Positions 7,626-15,348 of a DNA stretch of 52,900 nt are shown here, in pieces. Source of the stretch: Myxococcota bacterium (GTDB lineage Bacteria > Myxococcota_A > Bradymonadia > UBA7976 > UBA1532); the NCBI GenBank assembly GCA_023150895.1, contig JAKLJY010000054.1, forward strand, positions 1-52,900, written 5' to 3'. Under the pieces are notes generated by a model, which searched no databases, was not told the DNA's origin, and saw only the letters and a program-made list of their open reading frames with translations. Within the stretch, counting starts at the first letter, position 1. Every line of letters starts with the position of its first letter. Both the position numbers and the translations under genes were made by a program.

Positions 7626-9718
7626 GGCGACGAGTCTCCTTGCGGCCCGCGCTCCTGACTGTCGCCGGGGGCGGCGGCGGCGAGGTCGATGATGCGGGCG
7701 TTGCCGACGTACTGTTTGGTCTCGTAGCGGGTGATGCGGCCGATGCGCTTGACGATCTCGGCCATGCGCGAGGCCTCGCGGTGGATGGTCTCGGCGGCCT
7801 TGGCGTTGGGATCGGCCTCGGGCAGACGTTTGCGCAGAAGCTCCGCGTAGCCCATCACGCTCGTCAGGGGCTGATTGAGCTCGTGTGCGGCGGTGCCGGC
7901 GAGCTCGGCGAGGACGGCCTGACGCTCGGATTGAATGAGTTTCTCCTGGGCCTGATGCAACTGATTGCGCATGCGGATGCGATCGCGTTGATCCTGCAAC
8001 AGCAGCACGAGGCCCATGTCTTCGCCCTCGATCTCGATGCGCGAGCCGGCGAGCAGCACGGGAATCGGCGTGCCGTCGCGCCCGAGCACGGTGCGCTCGA
8101 CGGCCGGCACGATGCGCCCGGTGCCGCCCTCTTCGTCGCTGGCGAGCAGCGCTCCGAGCGCCGCCGCGCCCCCCTCGGGCAAGAGGGCCGAAAGGTGCGT
8201 CTGACCGACGACTTCGGTCGCCGTGAGTTCGAACAGCGCCTCGGCGCGTTTGTTGAAAAGCACGACGCGGCCTTCGAGGTCGACGGCGACGACGGCATCC
8301 CCCGAGGCGTCGATGAGGTTGTGCAGGAAGTCCTTGGTGCGGGCGAGCTCCTTGGCCACCGCGCGCTCCTGCGTGACGTCCCGGACCGTGAGGCAGAACG
8401 TCTGCCCCTCGCCCGGCAGGCGGCCCACGCTGATGCTGACCGTCAGGGGTCGAGGCCCGCTGAGCTGAAAATCCTCGCGCCCGACCGTCTCGCCCTGACG
8501 CGCCCGCTCGAGCAGCGCCGCGGCGCGCAGGCGATCGCCCGCCGACGCCAGATCGGCAAACGGCAGGCCCGCGGCGAGCACGCGCGAGAGGCCGGTGAGC
8601 TGCTCGGCCTGCCGGTTCATGAAGAGAATCGACCCATAGGCCTCGGTGACGAACATCGCGTCGGCCGAGCTCTCGAAGAAGTCCTGATAGCGTTCGACCA
8701 CCCGGAGCCGCTGCTCGACGATGTCCCGGGCGTGGGACAGCCGATCGGTCTCTTCCTTGATTTCCGTGAAGACGCGTGCGTTGGCCACGGCGACGGCGGT
8801 GGCGTTTGCGACGATCTGCCCGAAGGCGACTTCACGGTCCCCGAAGTGTTCGAGGGGCGTCTTGGAGCGCAAAAAGAGCACGCCGATGAGCTGCGCGCCC
8901 GCGAACAACGGGAACAGCGCCACCGAACGCACGTCGAGCTGCGCGAGCTGGTCTTTCACGGGATCGAAGAGCGGATCGGCGCCGATGTCGGCCACGACCA
9001 GGGGCTCGCGCGTCTCCAGCACGCGGCCGATCTCCGGGTAACCGTCCAGGCTGATGCGGCGGTCCATCAGCCCCCGCGAGTCGGAGGCGGCCACCACGCG
9101 TCCCTGCCGCCCCTCGGGCTCGAGCAGCACCACCGAGCAGCGATCCGAGTCGAGGACGTGCGCCACGCGCTGCGCCACCTCGTTGAGGATCTCCTGCATG
9201 TCGAGGCGCCCGGTCAGCCGCTGGGAGATGTCCACCAGCATGTGGCTGTCCTGCCGCTTGCGATCGAGCTCGGCGGCGTAGGCGGCGATGCGCAGGTGCG
9301 CCTCGACGCGGCTCATGACCTCGCCGAGGTGAAACGGCTTGCTGACGTAGTCGTCGGCGCCGGCTTCGAGGGCCTCCTGCAGCACCTCCTGGCTCGCGCG
9401 GGCGGTCAGGACGATGATCTGCAGGCCGAGGTACTCCGGCCGGCTGCGCAGCACCCGCAGCACGTCGAATCCGTCCATGCGCGGCATCATCAGGTCGAGC
9501 AAGAGCAACGCCGGCTCGTCCGCAATGACCTTCTCGACGGCTTCCTGACCGTCGGCGGCCGTCAGGACCTCGTAGCCGCGCGCGACGAGGGCCTTCTGAA
9601 GCATGTCCCGGATGAGCTTCTCGTCGTCGCAGACGAGCACGCGTTGGCGGTGCGTGGCGCCGGGACCGGGACCCGCGTTCTGGGCGTTGCGAGAGGAGCG
9701 TTCGTCGGTCGCGGTCAT
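7622..9718 (-). CDS. Receiver-GAF-PAS-PAS-HisKA signalling protein without ATPase domain
   Basis: This is a 698-residue cytoplasmic protein. Domains in order are a receiver (about 26-145, acidic pair Asp31/Asp32, phospho-acceptor Asp75, Thr105, Lys127), a GAF (about 160-320), a PAS (about 345-450), a second PAS (about 465-580) and a HisKA helix pair with the H-box TAAHELNQPL (His612). Only 86 residues follow the His, ending GNARIIDLAAA plus a polar tail. There are no N, G1, F or G2 boxes, so the protein cannot bind ATP as a normal kinase would. The stop overlaps the start of the LolA-like gene by 4 bases, so the truncation is not a cut-off at the window edge. It may be a phospho-receiver or a dimerisation partner of another kinase. 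Confidence 0.88.
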   Translation of the reverse strand: MTATDERSSRNAQNAGPGPGATHRQRVLVCDDEKLIRDMLQKALVARGYEVLTAADGQEAVEKVIADEPALLLLDLMMPRMDGFDVLRVLRSRPEYLGLQIIVLTARASQEVLQEALEAGADDYVSKPFHLGEVMSRVEAHLRIAAYAAELDRKRQDSHMLVDISQRLTGRLDMQEILNEVAQRVAHVLDSDRCSVVLLEPEGRQGRVVAASDSRGLMDRRISLDGYPEIGRVLETREPLVVADIGADPLFDPVKDQLAQLDVRSVALFPLFAGAQLIGVLFLRSKTPLEHFGDREVAFGQIVANATAVAVANARVFTEIKEETDRLSHARDIVEQRLRVVERYQDFFESSADAMFVTEAYGSILFMNRQAEQLTGLSRVLAAGLPFADLASAGDRLRAAALLERARQGETVGREDFQLSGPRPLTVSISVGRLPGEGQTFCLTVRDVTQERAVAKELARTKDFLHNLIDASGDAVVAVDLEGRVVLFNKRAEALFELTATEVVGQTHLSALLPEGGAAALGALLASDEEGGTGRIVPAVERTVLGRDGTPIPVLLAGSRIEIEGEDMGLVLLLQDQRDRIRMRNQLHQAQEKLIQSERQAVLAELAGTAAHELNQPLTSVMGYAELLRKRLPEADPNAKAAETIHREASRMAEIVKRIGRITRYETKQYVGNARIIDLAAAAPGDSQERGPQGDSSP

Positions 9719-9736
9719 GCGGGGCCTCGGTCGGGT

Positions 9737-11086
9737 TCAGACGCCGGCGCGGGGCGCGGCGTCGCCACGGGCCAGATACGCCGCGATGGCATGCTGGTAG
9801 ACGTCCTTGAGGGCGACTTTCTTCTCTCGGGCCAGCCGGGCGCAGTCTTCGTACTCCGGGGCGAGGTTCACCCGGACGCCGTCCCGGTAGGCAAGCTTCA
9901 CGGTGACCGGCCCGAAGGGGGTGTCGACGCGTTCCGTGCGGCGGTCGAGGACGGCGCGGGTCACCGGATGCCGGCGAAGTCCGATGCTCGACGACTCGGT
10001 GAGCAGCACGGCCTCCACCTGTGCGGCGCGGCTGTGGTCCACCAGCGCGCCGACCATGAAGGCCGGTCGCGACTTCTTCATGTGCAGCGGTACGAACCAG
10101 GCGTCGCGCGCCCCGGCCTCGAAGAGGCGCTCGAGCAGGAACCCGGCCACCTCGGGCGTGGTGTCGTCGATGTTGGCCTCGATGACCAGCGCATCGTGGC
10201 CGTCTGGGGCGAGCGTCGCGCCGCCGCCCCGCGTGCCGAGCACCAGCCGCAGCAGGTTGGGCCGGTCGGGGAAGTCGGCGTTGCCGGCGCCCAGACCCAC
10301 GCCCTCGACCGTCATCTCGGGGAACGGGCCGACGCGGCGCGCCCAGGCCTTGATGAGCGCCGCGCCCGTCGGTGTGACGAGCTCGCGGTCGAGGCCCGAC
10401 GGGGCGATGGGCACGCCCTTCAGAATCTCCAGCGTCGCCGGGGCCGGCGAGGGCATGCGGCCGTGCGCACACCGGATGAAACCGCGCCCCATGGGGGGCG
10501 GCGCCGATTCGACGGTGTTCACGCCGAGCTGCCAGATGCCCCACGCCGAGCCCACGATGTCCAGGATGCTGTCGACCGCGCCGACCTCGTGGAAGTGGAC
10601 GTCGGCCTTGTCGATGCCATGCACGCGGGCCTCGGCGATGGCCACTTGCTCGAATGCCGCGAGCGCGCGCTCGACGACCTCGACGGGCAACTGCCCGCCG
10701 GAGATGATCCCGACGATGTCGGCATAGTGATAGTGGGCGTGCGCGGCGGCGTGGGCGTGAGCGTGGTCGTGAGCGTGGTCGTGATCGTGGTCGTGCCCGT
10801 GGGCGTGATCGTGGTCGTGCCCGTGGGCGTGATCGTGACCGTGCGAATGCTCCGGCGCCTCGACGGCCGCATCCTCCGTTTCGCCGCCGATCTCGATGTG
10901 GACCTTCACGCCGCGCAGGCCCATCTTGTGGCGCTCGCCGACGCTCAGCGTCCAGCCCGAGACGGGCAGCGTCGAGAGCGCGGCCCGCAGTCCATCGGGG
11001 TCGAGGCCGAGGTCGACGAGCGCGCCCAGCGTCATGTCGCCGGCGAGGCCGCTGAAACAATCGAAGTACAGGACGCGCTCGCTCAC
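9737..11086 (-). CDS. larC: Nickel-pincer cofactor biosynthesis protein LarC
   Basis: The 449-residue product starts VSERVLYFDCFSGLAGDMTLG, the typical LarC N-terminus. LarC inserts nickel into the pyridinium dithiocarboxylate cofactor of lactate racemase-type enzymes. Residues 80-120 form a His/Asp-rich stretch of HDH and HGHDH repeats, a likely metal store seen in many LarC proteins. Conserved parts include DVHFHEVGAVDSILDIVG, TPTGAALI and EANIDDTTPE. The GTG start at 11086 overlaps the larB stop by 4 bases (GTGA), which decides the start. No larE and no LarA-type racemase lie in the window. Confidence 0.93.
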   Translation of the reverse strand: MSERVLYFDCFSGLAGDMTLGALVDLGLDPDGLRAALSTLPVSGWTLSVGERHKMGLRGVKVHIEIGGETEDAAVEAPEHSHGHDHAHGHDHDHAHGHDHDHDHAHDHAHAHAAAHAHYHYADIVGIISGGQLPVEVVERALAAFEQVAIAEARVHGIDKADVHFHEVGAVDSILDIVGSAWGIWQLGVNTVESAPPPMGRGFIRCAHGRMPSPAPATLEILKGVPIAPSGLDRELVTPTGAALIKAWARRVGPFPEMTVEGVGLGAGNADFPDRPNLLRLVLGTRGGGATLAPDGHDALVIEANIDDTTPEVAGFLLERLFEAGARDAWFVPLHMKKSRPAFMVGALVDHSRAAQVEAVLLTESSSIGLRRHPVTRAVLDRRTERVDTPFGPVTVKLAYRDGVRVNLAPEYEDCARLAREKKVALKDVYQHAIAAYLARGDAAPRAGV

Positions 11087-11865
11087 GCCGGGGGCTCCGC
11101 ATCGGTCGGCAGGTTGATGAGGCTCGCCGCGTAGGCCGCGCCGAAGCCGTTGTCGATGTTCACCACCGTCACCCCGGCGGCGCAACTGTTGAGCATGCCG
11201 AGCAGCGCGCTGAGGCCCCCGAAGCTCGCGCCATACCCCACGCTCGTCGGCACGGCGATGACCGGCCGCGAGACGAGGCCCGCGACGACGCTCGGCAGCG
11301 CCCCCTCCATGCCGGCGACGACGATGAGCACGCGTGCCGCGCGGAGTTGTTCGCGATGGGCGAGCAGGCGGTGCAACCCGGCGACACCCACGTCCGTCAG
11401 ACGCTCCACCGGATTGCCGTAGACGGTCGCGGTGAGGGCGGCCTCCTCGGCGACGGGGAGGTCGCTCGTACCGGCGGCCACGATGAGCACCGTGCCCTGC
11501 CCGCGGACCGGCGCGGGTCGGTCCTCGAGGACGAGCGCGCGGGCGACGGGGGCGTAGCGCACCGGAAGCGCCGGCAGGGCGGCGATGACGGCCTGCGCGA
11601 CCTCGGGGGCGACCCGCGTCACGAGCACTCGCTGGTGGCGGACGTAGAGGGCCCGCGCGATCTCGGCGATGTGGGCGGGGGCTTTGCCCTGCCCGAAGAT
11701 GACCTCGGGGAAACCGACGCGCTGGGCGCGGTCCGTGTCGACGTGCGCAAAACCGAGGTCGACGTACCCGCGCAAGGTCTCCGCGGCGGTGGCGGGGTCG
11801 AGATCGCCGGCCGCCACGCGGGCGAGGACGCGCTCGAGGGAGGTCTCGGGGTCGGGGCGGGACAT
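11083..11865 (-). CDS. larB: Nickel-pincer cofactor biosynthesis protein LarB
   Basis: The 260-residue product has the family landmarks GFPEVIFGQGK, VAAGTSDLPVAEEA, VVAGMEGALPSVVAGLV, PVIAVPTSVGYGASFGG, LSALLGMLNSCA and VVNIDNGFGAA. LarB carboxylates and hydrolyses nicotinic acid adenine dinucleotide to start synthesis of the nickel-pincer cofactor. The length matches the family. It is the first gene of a minus-strand run with larC, which overlaps it by 4 bases. Upstream of the ATG there is a poor -10-like sequence (GGTAAT, 8 bases away) and no clear ribosome binding site. Confidence 0.95.
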   Translation of the reverse strand: MSRPDPETSLERVLARVAAGDLDPATAAETLRGYVDLGFAHVDTDRAQRVGFPEVIFGQGKAPAHIAEIARALYVRHQRVLVTRVAPEVAQAVIAALPALPVRYAPVARALVLEDRPAPVRGQGTVLIVAAGTSDLPVAEEAALTATVYGNPVERLTDVGVAGLHRLLAHREQLRAARVLIVVAGMEGALPSVVAGLVSRPVIAVPTSVGYGASFGGLSALLGMLNSCAAGVTVVNIDNGFGAAYAASLINLPTDAEPPA

Positions 11866-11936
11866 GCGCGCCGATTACCAGATTCCGACCGCGCCGTCGC
11901 GCTTTGCGTCGCGCGCGCCGGGCAGCGGGTGCGGGG

Positions 11937-12170
11937 TCAGCGCGACGGGACCTCGCAGGCGGCCGAGTCCTTGAAGCCGAGCTTGTGCAGGATGTTCACG
12001 AGCGGGCAGAACTTCGTGAACCCGGACTGAAAGAGATTGAGCCCGACGAAGGCCGTCAGCCACAGCCAACTCGGCGTCGACAGATCGATGCTGCCGCTGA
12101 AGTGGCTCAGGGTCAGCGAAATCAGAACGAAGGCGCCCGCGACGATGCGGACGATGAGCTCGGTGGACAT
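11937..12170 (-). CDS. DUF2892 (YgaP-type) inner membrane protein
   Basis: The product is 77 residues with two hydrophobic helices (about 5-24 and 34-50), a glycine/asparagine turn (FVGLNLFQSGFTKFCPL) and a C-terminal segment VNILHKLGFKDS. This is the classic DUF2892 membrane domain, also found at the C-terminus of rhodanese-type YgaP proteins. It stands alone here. GGAG eight bases before the ATG at 12170 is a ribosome binding site. The function of the stand-alone family is unknown. Confidence 0.9.
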   Translation of the reverse strand: MSTELIVRIVAGAFVLISLTLSHFSGSIDLSTPSWLWLTAFVGLNLFQSGFTKFCPLVNILHKLGFKDSAACEVPSR

Positions 12171-12248
12171 GGGGGGCTCCGTGCGTTTGGGCGAAAGTGC
12201 CGTCGCCCGAGCGATGCGTCGACCCCCGGAGGTGTTACGGCCGTCCCG

Positions 12249-12707
12249 TCAGTCGAAGACCTCGGGGGCGATGCGGGCGTCGGGCATGGAGAGACGCCGT
12301 GCCGCCCGCCAGGCCAGCCACAGTTTGACCGTCATGAATCCGGTGATGAGCACGGGCACGGGCGCGCGGGCGAGCAGCATCAGACCCAGGGAGACACCGG
12401 CGTACACGAGGCCTGCACCGAGCGCCCGCCGCACCGCGCTGCGCGACCAGCGCCAGAGGACGAACCAGAGCCCCCCGACCACCCCCCAGAAGGCCGCCGC
12501 GACGAGGAACGTCTCGGGTTCGAGCCCCGGGCTCTGCAATGTCGGTGGCCCGGTGCCCGCCCAGAAGGCCAGCATGATCACGCCGAACAGCGCGCACAAC
12601 CAGAACGCGTGTTTCATCACCTTGCGGCCCTGGTCGACGCGGTGGTGCAGGCGCGCCCATTCGGGGCGGGGCGAAGGCGCTTCGGGTTCGGTCGGGGGGA
12701 GGGTCAT
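12249..12707 (-). CDS. Small multi-pass membrane protein of unknown function
   Basis: The product is 152 residues. A Pro/Glu-rich N-terminus (1-25) is followed by about four hydrophobic helices: HAFWLCALFGVIMLAFWAG, FLVAAAFWGVVGGLWFVLW, ALGAGLVYAGVSLGLMLLA and VPVLITGFMTVKLWLAW. I do not recognise a family. The ATG at 12707 lies 65 bases from the divergent lipoprotein gene at 12773, so the two may share a regulatory region. No clear ribosome binding site is visible; an internal ATG before KHAFWL is an alternative start. Confidence 0.65.
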   Translation of the reverse strand: MTLPPTEPEAPSPRPEWARLHHRVDQGRKVMKHAFWLCALFGVIMLAFWAGTGPPTLQSPGLEPETFLVAAAFWGVVGGLWFVLWRWSRSAVRRALGAGLVYAGVSLGLMLLARAPVPVLITGFMTVKLWLAWRAARRLSMPDARIAPEVFD

Positions 12708-12761
12708 CGAGCGGAGGGGTCCGGGGCGGCAGGTCTTTGCGCGGCTGCGGGCGCGGTGTCT

Positions 12762-12767
12762 ACAATG
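12762..12767 (+). promoter_or_regulatory. -10 box TACAAT for the lipoprotein at 12773
   Basis: TACAAT stands 6 bases before the GTG at 12773 in a GC-rich context with no ribosome binding site. The spacing implies a leaderless transcript and supports the GTG start. Confidence 0.5.
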
Positions 12768-12772
12768 CCTCG

Positions 12773-13933
12773 GTGCGCTCCCTCTGTGTACCCGCGCTTT
12801 TCGTCCTGCTCGCCGCCTGCGGTGTGAGCACACCCACGCCGACGGCCGAGTCCGGCGATTCGGGCGGCGCGGGCGGCGTCGGGGGCTCGGGAGCAACCGG
12901 TGGTTCGGCGGACGATGGCGGCCAGGGACCGGGCCTCGACGCGAACCCGGGGGCTGCCGACACGGGCGCCCTCGGCGGCGCGGTCCCCCCGCCGGGGCCG
13001 GATGCCGGGCCCGGACCCGGACGCGCCGACGCGGGCGCAGCGGGTGGCGCGCTCCCCCCACCGCCTGCCGATGCCGGCCCCGGCCCGAGCGTGCCCGACG
13101 CCGGACCGATTCTCGCGCCCGACGCCGGCGCCGCGCCCGATCCCTACGGCCGGGTCTGTTGCGCGGCGGACGCCGACTGCGACCCGGGACGCCACTGCTC
13201 GGCGGGGCGCTGCTTCGACGCGCCCCCGGCCGGCCCCTGCGGCTGCGCGACGGACGCCGACTGCCCGGCGGGCCAGCTCTGCCTGACCGACGATCGCGTG
13301 TGTGGCGCCTGCGTCCCCGAGGCGCAGCGCTGCGCGCCCGCCTGCGACCGGAACCTGAGCACCGCGACCTTCGCGTATCTGGCGCCGGATCCGTTCATGC
13401 CCGCGCGGCCGATGAGCTACACGGGCACCCTCGTCCTCGACGAGCGCTTGCCCGGCGGGGTGGGGCGGCGCTTCGAGCTCGCACTCGACGATGGCATGCG
13501 ACAGGCATTCGCCTACGTGCTGCCCGCGCCCTTGACGCTCCCGTTCGCGCTCGGCTCGCGGGTGACGGCCGAGTTCAGCGGGCTGCAGGCCGACGGTTTC
13601 GACGCCCGCGCGAGCCTCTCCGGGCCCGACGGACCGGCTCTGTGGGTGATCAACCGCCGCGGGGCGGACCCGGCCGAGGTCGCGGGCGTGCCGTTCCACG
13701 TCGAGTACCAGGGCTGCGATCCGACGCTCATCGGCAACTGCCTGCAAGCGAGCCCGGCGGCGCTGGTCTTCGACGTCGACGGACCTCGCTCCCCGGTGGC
13801 GCAGACGGGCGACGCCCTGCAGGTCGGCCGCTGGCAGGTCCACGTGGCCCGCGTCTACCGCGACGAGAACGCCTGTCAGCCCGATCTGCACGACCTGTAT
13901 GCGAACTTCGTGATGGTGCCGGTCCGGCCGTGA
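12773..13933 (+). CDS. Cys-rich lipoprotein with Gly/Pro/Asp-Ala linker
   Basis: From the GTG start the product is 386 residues. A signal peptide ends in the lipobox LAAC at about residue 15. The next 110 residues are low-complexity (GGAGGVGGSG, PPGPDAGPG and APDAG runs), then come Cys-rich segments with the pattern CCAADADCDPGRHCSAGRC and CGCATDADCPAGQLC (about 120-190). The C-terminal 190 residues form a probable beta-rich domain without a recognised family. The protein is probably an outer-surface lipoprotein. The start is chosen because it begins the signal peptide and has a -10-like TACAAT 6 bases upstream. Confidence 0.75.
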   Translation: MRSLCVPALFVLLAACGVSTPTPTAESGDSGGAGGVGGSGATGGSADDGGQGPGLDANPGAADTGALGGAVPPPGPDAGPGPGRADAGAAGGALPPPPADAGPGPSVPDAGPILAPDAGAAPDPYGRVCCAADADCDPGRHCSAGRCFDAPPAGPCGCATDADCPAGQLCLTDDRVCGACVPEAQRCAPACDRNLSTATFAYLAPDPFMPARPMSYTGTLVLDERLPGGVGRRFELALDDGMRQAFAYVLPAPLTLPFALGSRVTAEFSGLQADGFDARASLSGPDGPALWVINRRGADPAEVAGVPFHVEYQGCDPTLIGNCLQASPAALVFDVDGPRSPVAQTGDALQVGRWQVHVARVYRDENACQPDLHDLYANFVMVPVRP

Positions 13934-13985
13934 TTCTCTCGCCAGCAGGCGGGGGGAACCCGCGCAACCAGTGCGGGTGCGGACT

Positions 13986-14570
13986 ATGAACCGCGACGAG
14001 ACGGCCGCACGACGCGCCGCCCTGGCCGACGCACTCTACCCGGAGCACGCGGTCGCGGTGTTGCGCGCCCTGCGGGCCGGCGTCAGCTACCGCACCGCCG
14101 ATGGAGGTCGCCACGTGTACCGGGTCGAGAGCGCGTTCGAGGCCGAGGACGTCTGCCATGAGGCGATGGCCGTCGTGCTGCGGCAGATCGGCAGCGGCGC
14201 GTTTCAGATCGACCGGCCGGTGCGGCCCTATCTCATCCGCATCGCCGCTCACCTGGCCCTGCGACGGGCCCGGCGGGCCCACCGGGAGGTCCTGCACGGC
14301 GACGCCGCGAACGAGCCACCCGAGGCCGGCGCCCCGTCGCCGGATCCGGCCGTCTCCTCCGAGCGGGATGCGCTCGTGCGGGCGTTTCGGGCCGGATTGG
14401 CCGAGCCGGAGCGCGCCGTGCTGGCGCTGACGTTCGAAGAGGGCGAGAGCCAGGCCCGTGCCGCCGAGCAGCTCGGGCTTTCGCGCGATCAGGTCTACCG
14501 GACGATGACGCGCATCCGGGCCGCCGCCGTGCGGTTCTTCCGCGAGAGGGGGCTGCTCGATGACCCATGA
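13986..14570 (+). CDS. ECF-type RNA polymerase sigma factor
   Basis: The product is 194 residues from the ATG at 13986; a GTG at 13971 is possible. Region 2 covers about residues 10-90, with FEAEDVCHEAMAVVL and PYLIRIAAHLALRRARRA, the core-binding and -10-recognition helices. Region 4 follows after an acidic linker, with ALTFEEGESQARAAEQLGLSRDQVYRTMTRIR, a helix-turn-helix for the -35 element. This size and layout fit extracytoplasmic-function sigma factors. The next gene, a zinc-finger anti-sigma factor, overlaps it by 11 bases, the usual arrangement for a sigma/anti-sigma pair. The target genes are unknown; self-regulation of this operon is likely. Confidence 0.88.
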   Translation: MNRDETAARRAALADALYPEHAVAVLRALRAGVSYRTADGGRHVYRVESAFEAEDVCHEAMAVVLRQIGSGAFQIDRPVRPYLIRIAAHLALRRARRAHREVLHGDAANEPPEAGAPSPDPAVSSERDALVRAFRAGLAEPERAVLALTFEEGESQARAAEQLGLSRDQVYRTMTRIRAAAVRFFRERGLLDDP

Positions 14571-15348
14571 CGCCGCCCGCGCGCTCACGACGCGCCACTT
14601 CTCCGGTGAGGCCCTGACCGGCCTCGAACAGCAGGCGCTCCGGGCGCACGTTCGGGGCTGCCCGCCCTGCCGGGCGTTCTACGACGCCGCGGCCGAGACC
14701 GAAACGCTGCTCGGCCCGCACGCCACCGCCGAGCGTCTCGCTCGGGAGGCGCCCCATTGGCGGCCGGCGCGGGCCTTCCGGGGCCCCCGCAGGACCGTGC
14801 TGCTCGGTGCGACCGGGGCGTTGGCCGCAGCCGGGCTGGCGGTCTGGGTCCTGCGGCCCGCGGAGGACGCAATGGGGGACGGTCGGGCCGGGGGTTCGTA
14901 CGTCGGCGTCCGGGGCGGCGAGGTCTCGGCCGCCGCGTTCGTCTCCCTCTTCAGCCGACGAGGCGGGTCGGAACCGGCGCCCCTGGGAGAGATCTTCGGC
15001 GCCGACGACGACCTGCTTCTGGCCTATACCAACGGTCGCGCGAGCCCGCTGCGCTACCTGGCGGTCGCAGCCCGGGATGCCGACGGTCGGGTGCATTGGC
15101 TCTGGCCGGCCTGGGACACGCCCGAGGCGGACGTGAAGAGCCTGCCGGTCGAGGTCGGCGTGGCCGACGCGCCGCTGCCGAGCGCAGTCTCCTTGCGCGC
15201 GGCGACCGGACCGATGGAGATTTGTGCCATCTTCTCGCGGGAGGCGTTGTCGATCCCGGCGCTCGACGCCGGGCTCGAACGCGGAGAGAAATGGCCGTCG
15301 TCGTCGGAGTCGCAGCGCGTCGTGTGTCGTTCGGTCACCGTACGGTGA
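14560..15348 (+). CDS. Membrane-bound zinc-finger anti-sigma factor with periplasmic domain
   Basis: The 262-residue product carries an N-terminal zf-HC2-type motif H-x3-C-x2-C (His30, Cys34, Cys37) that binds ECF sigma factors in the cytoplasm. A single membrane helix follows at about residues 79-98 (TVLLGATGALAAAGLAVWVL). The remaining 160 residues are periplasmic and resemble DUF4384-like sensor domains, with LLAYTNGRASPLRYLAVAA and a Trp-rich segment HWLWPAW. It overlaps the sigma gene by 11 bases and the next gene by 4 (GTGA). The protein probably holds the sigma factor at the membrane until an envelope signal arrives. Confidence 0.82.
   Translation: MTHDAARALTTRHFSGEALTGLEQQALRAHVRGCPPCRAFYDAAAETETLLGPHATAERLAREAPHWRPARAFRGPRRTVLLGATGALAAAGLAVWVLRPAEDAMGDGRAGGSYVGVRGGEVSAAAFVSLFSRRGGSEPAPLGEIFGADDDLLLAYTNGRASPLRYLAVAARDADGRVHWLWPAWDTPEADVKSLPVEVGVADAPLPSAVSLRAATGPMEICAIFSREALSIPALDAGLERGEKWPSSSESQRVVCRSVTVR

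Noticed and set aside
10740-10850. Low-complexity GTG/GTC repeat as a separate repeat element
   Set aside because: It is the reverse complement of the His/Asp-rich metal-binding segment of LarC, a normal family feature.
7640-11134. Very long plus-strand open frame of 1164 codons opposite larC and the HisKA-type gene
   Set aside because: Long antisense frames are expected at this GC content; composition is shadow-like and no domain is recognisable, while the minus strand has clear families.
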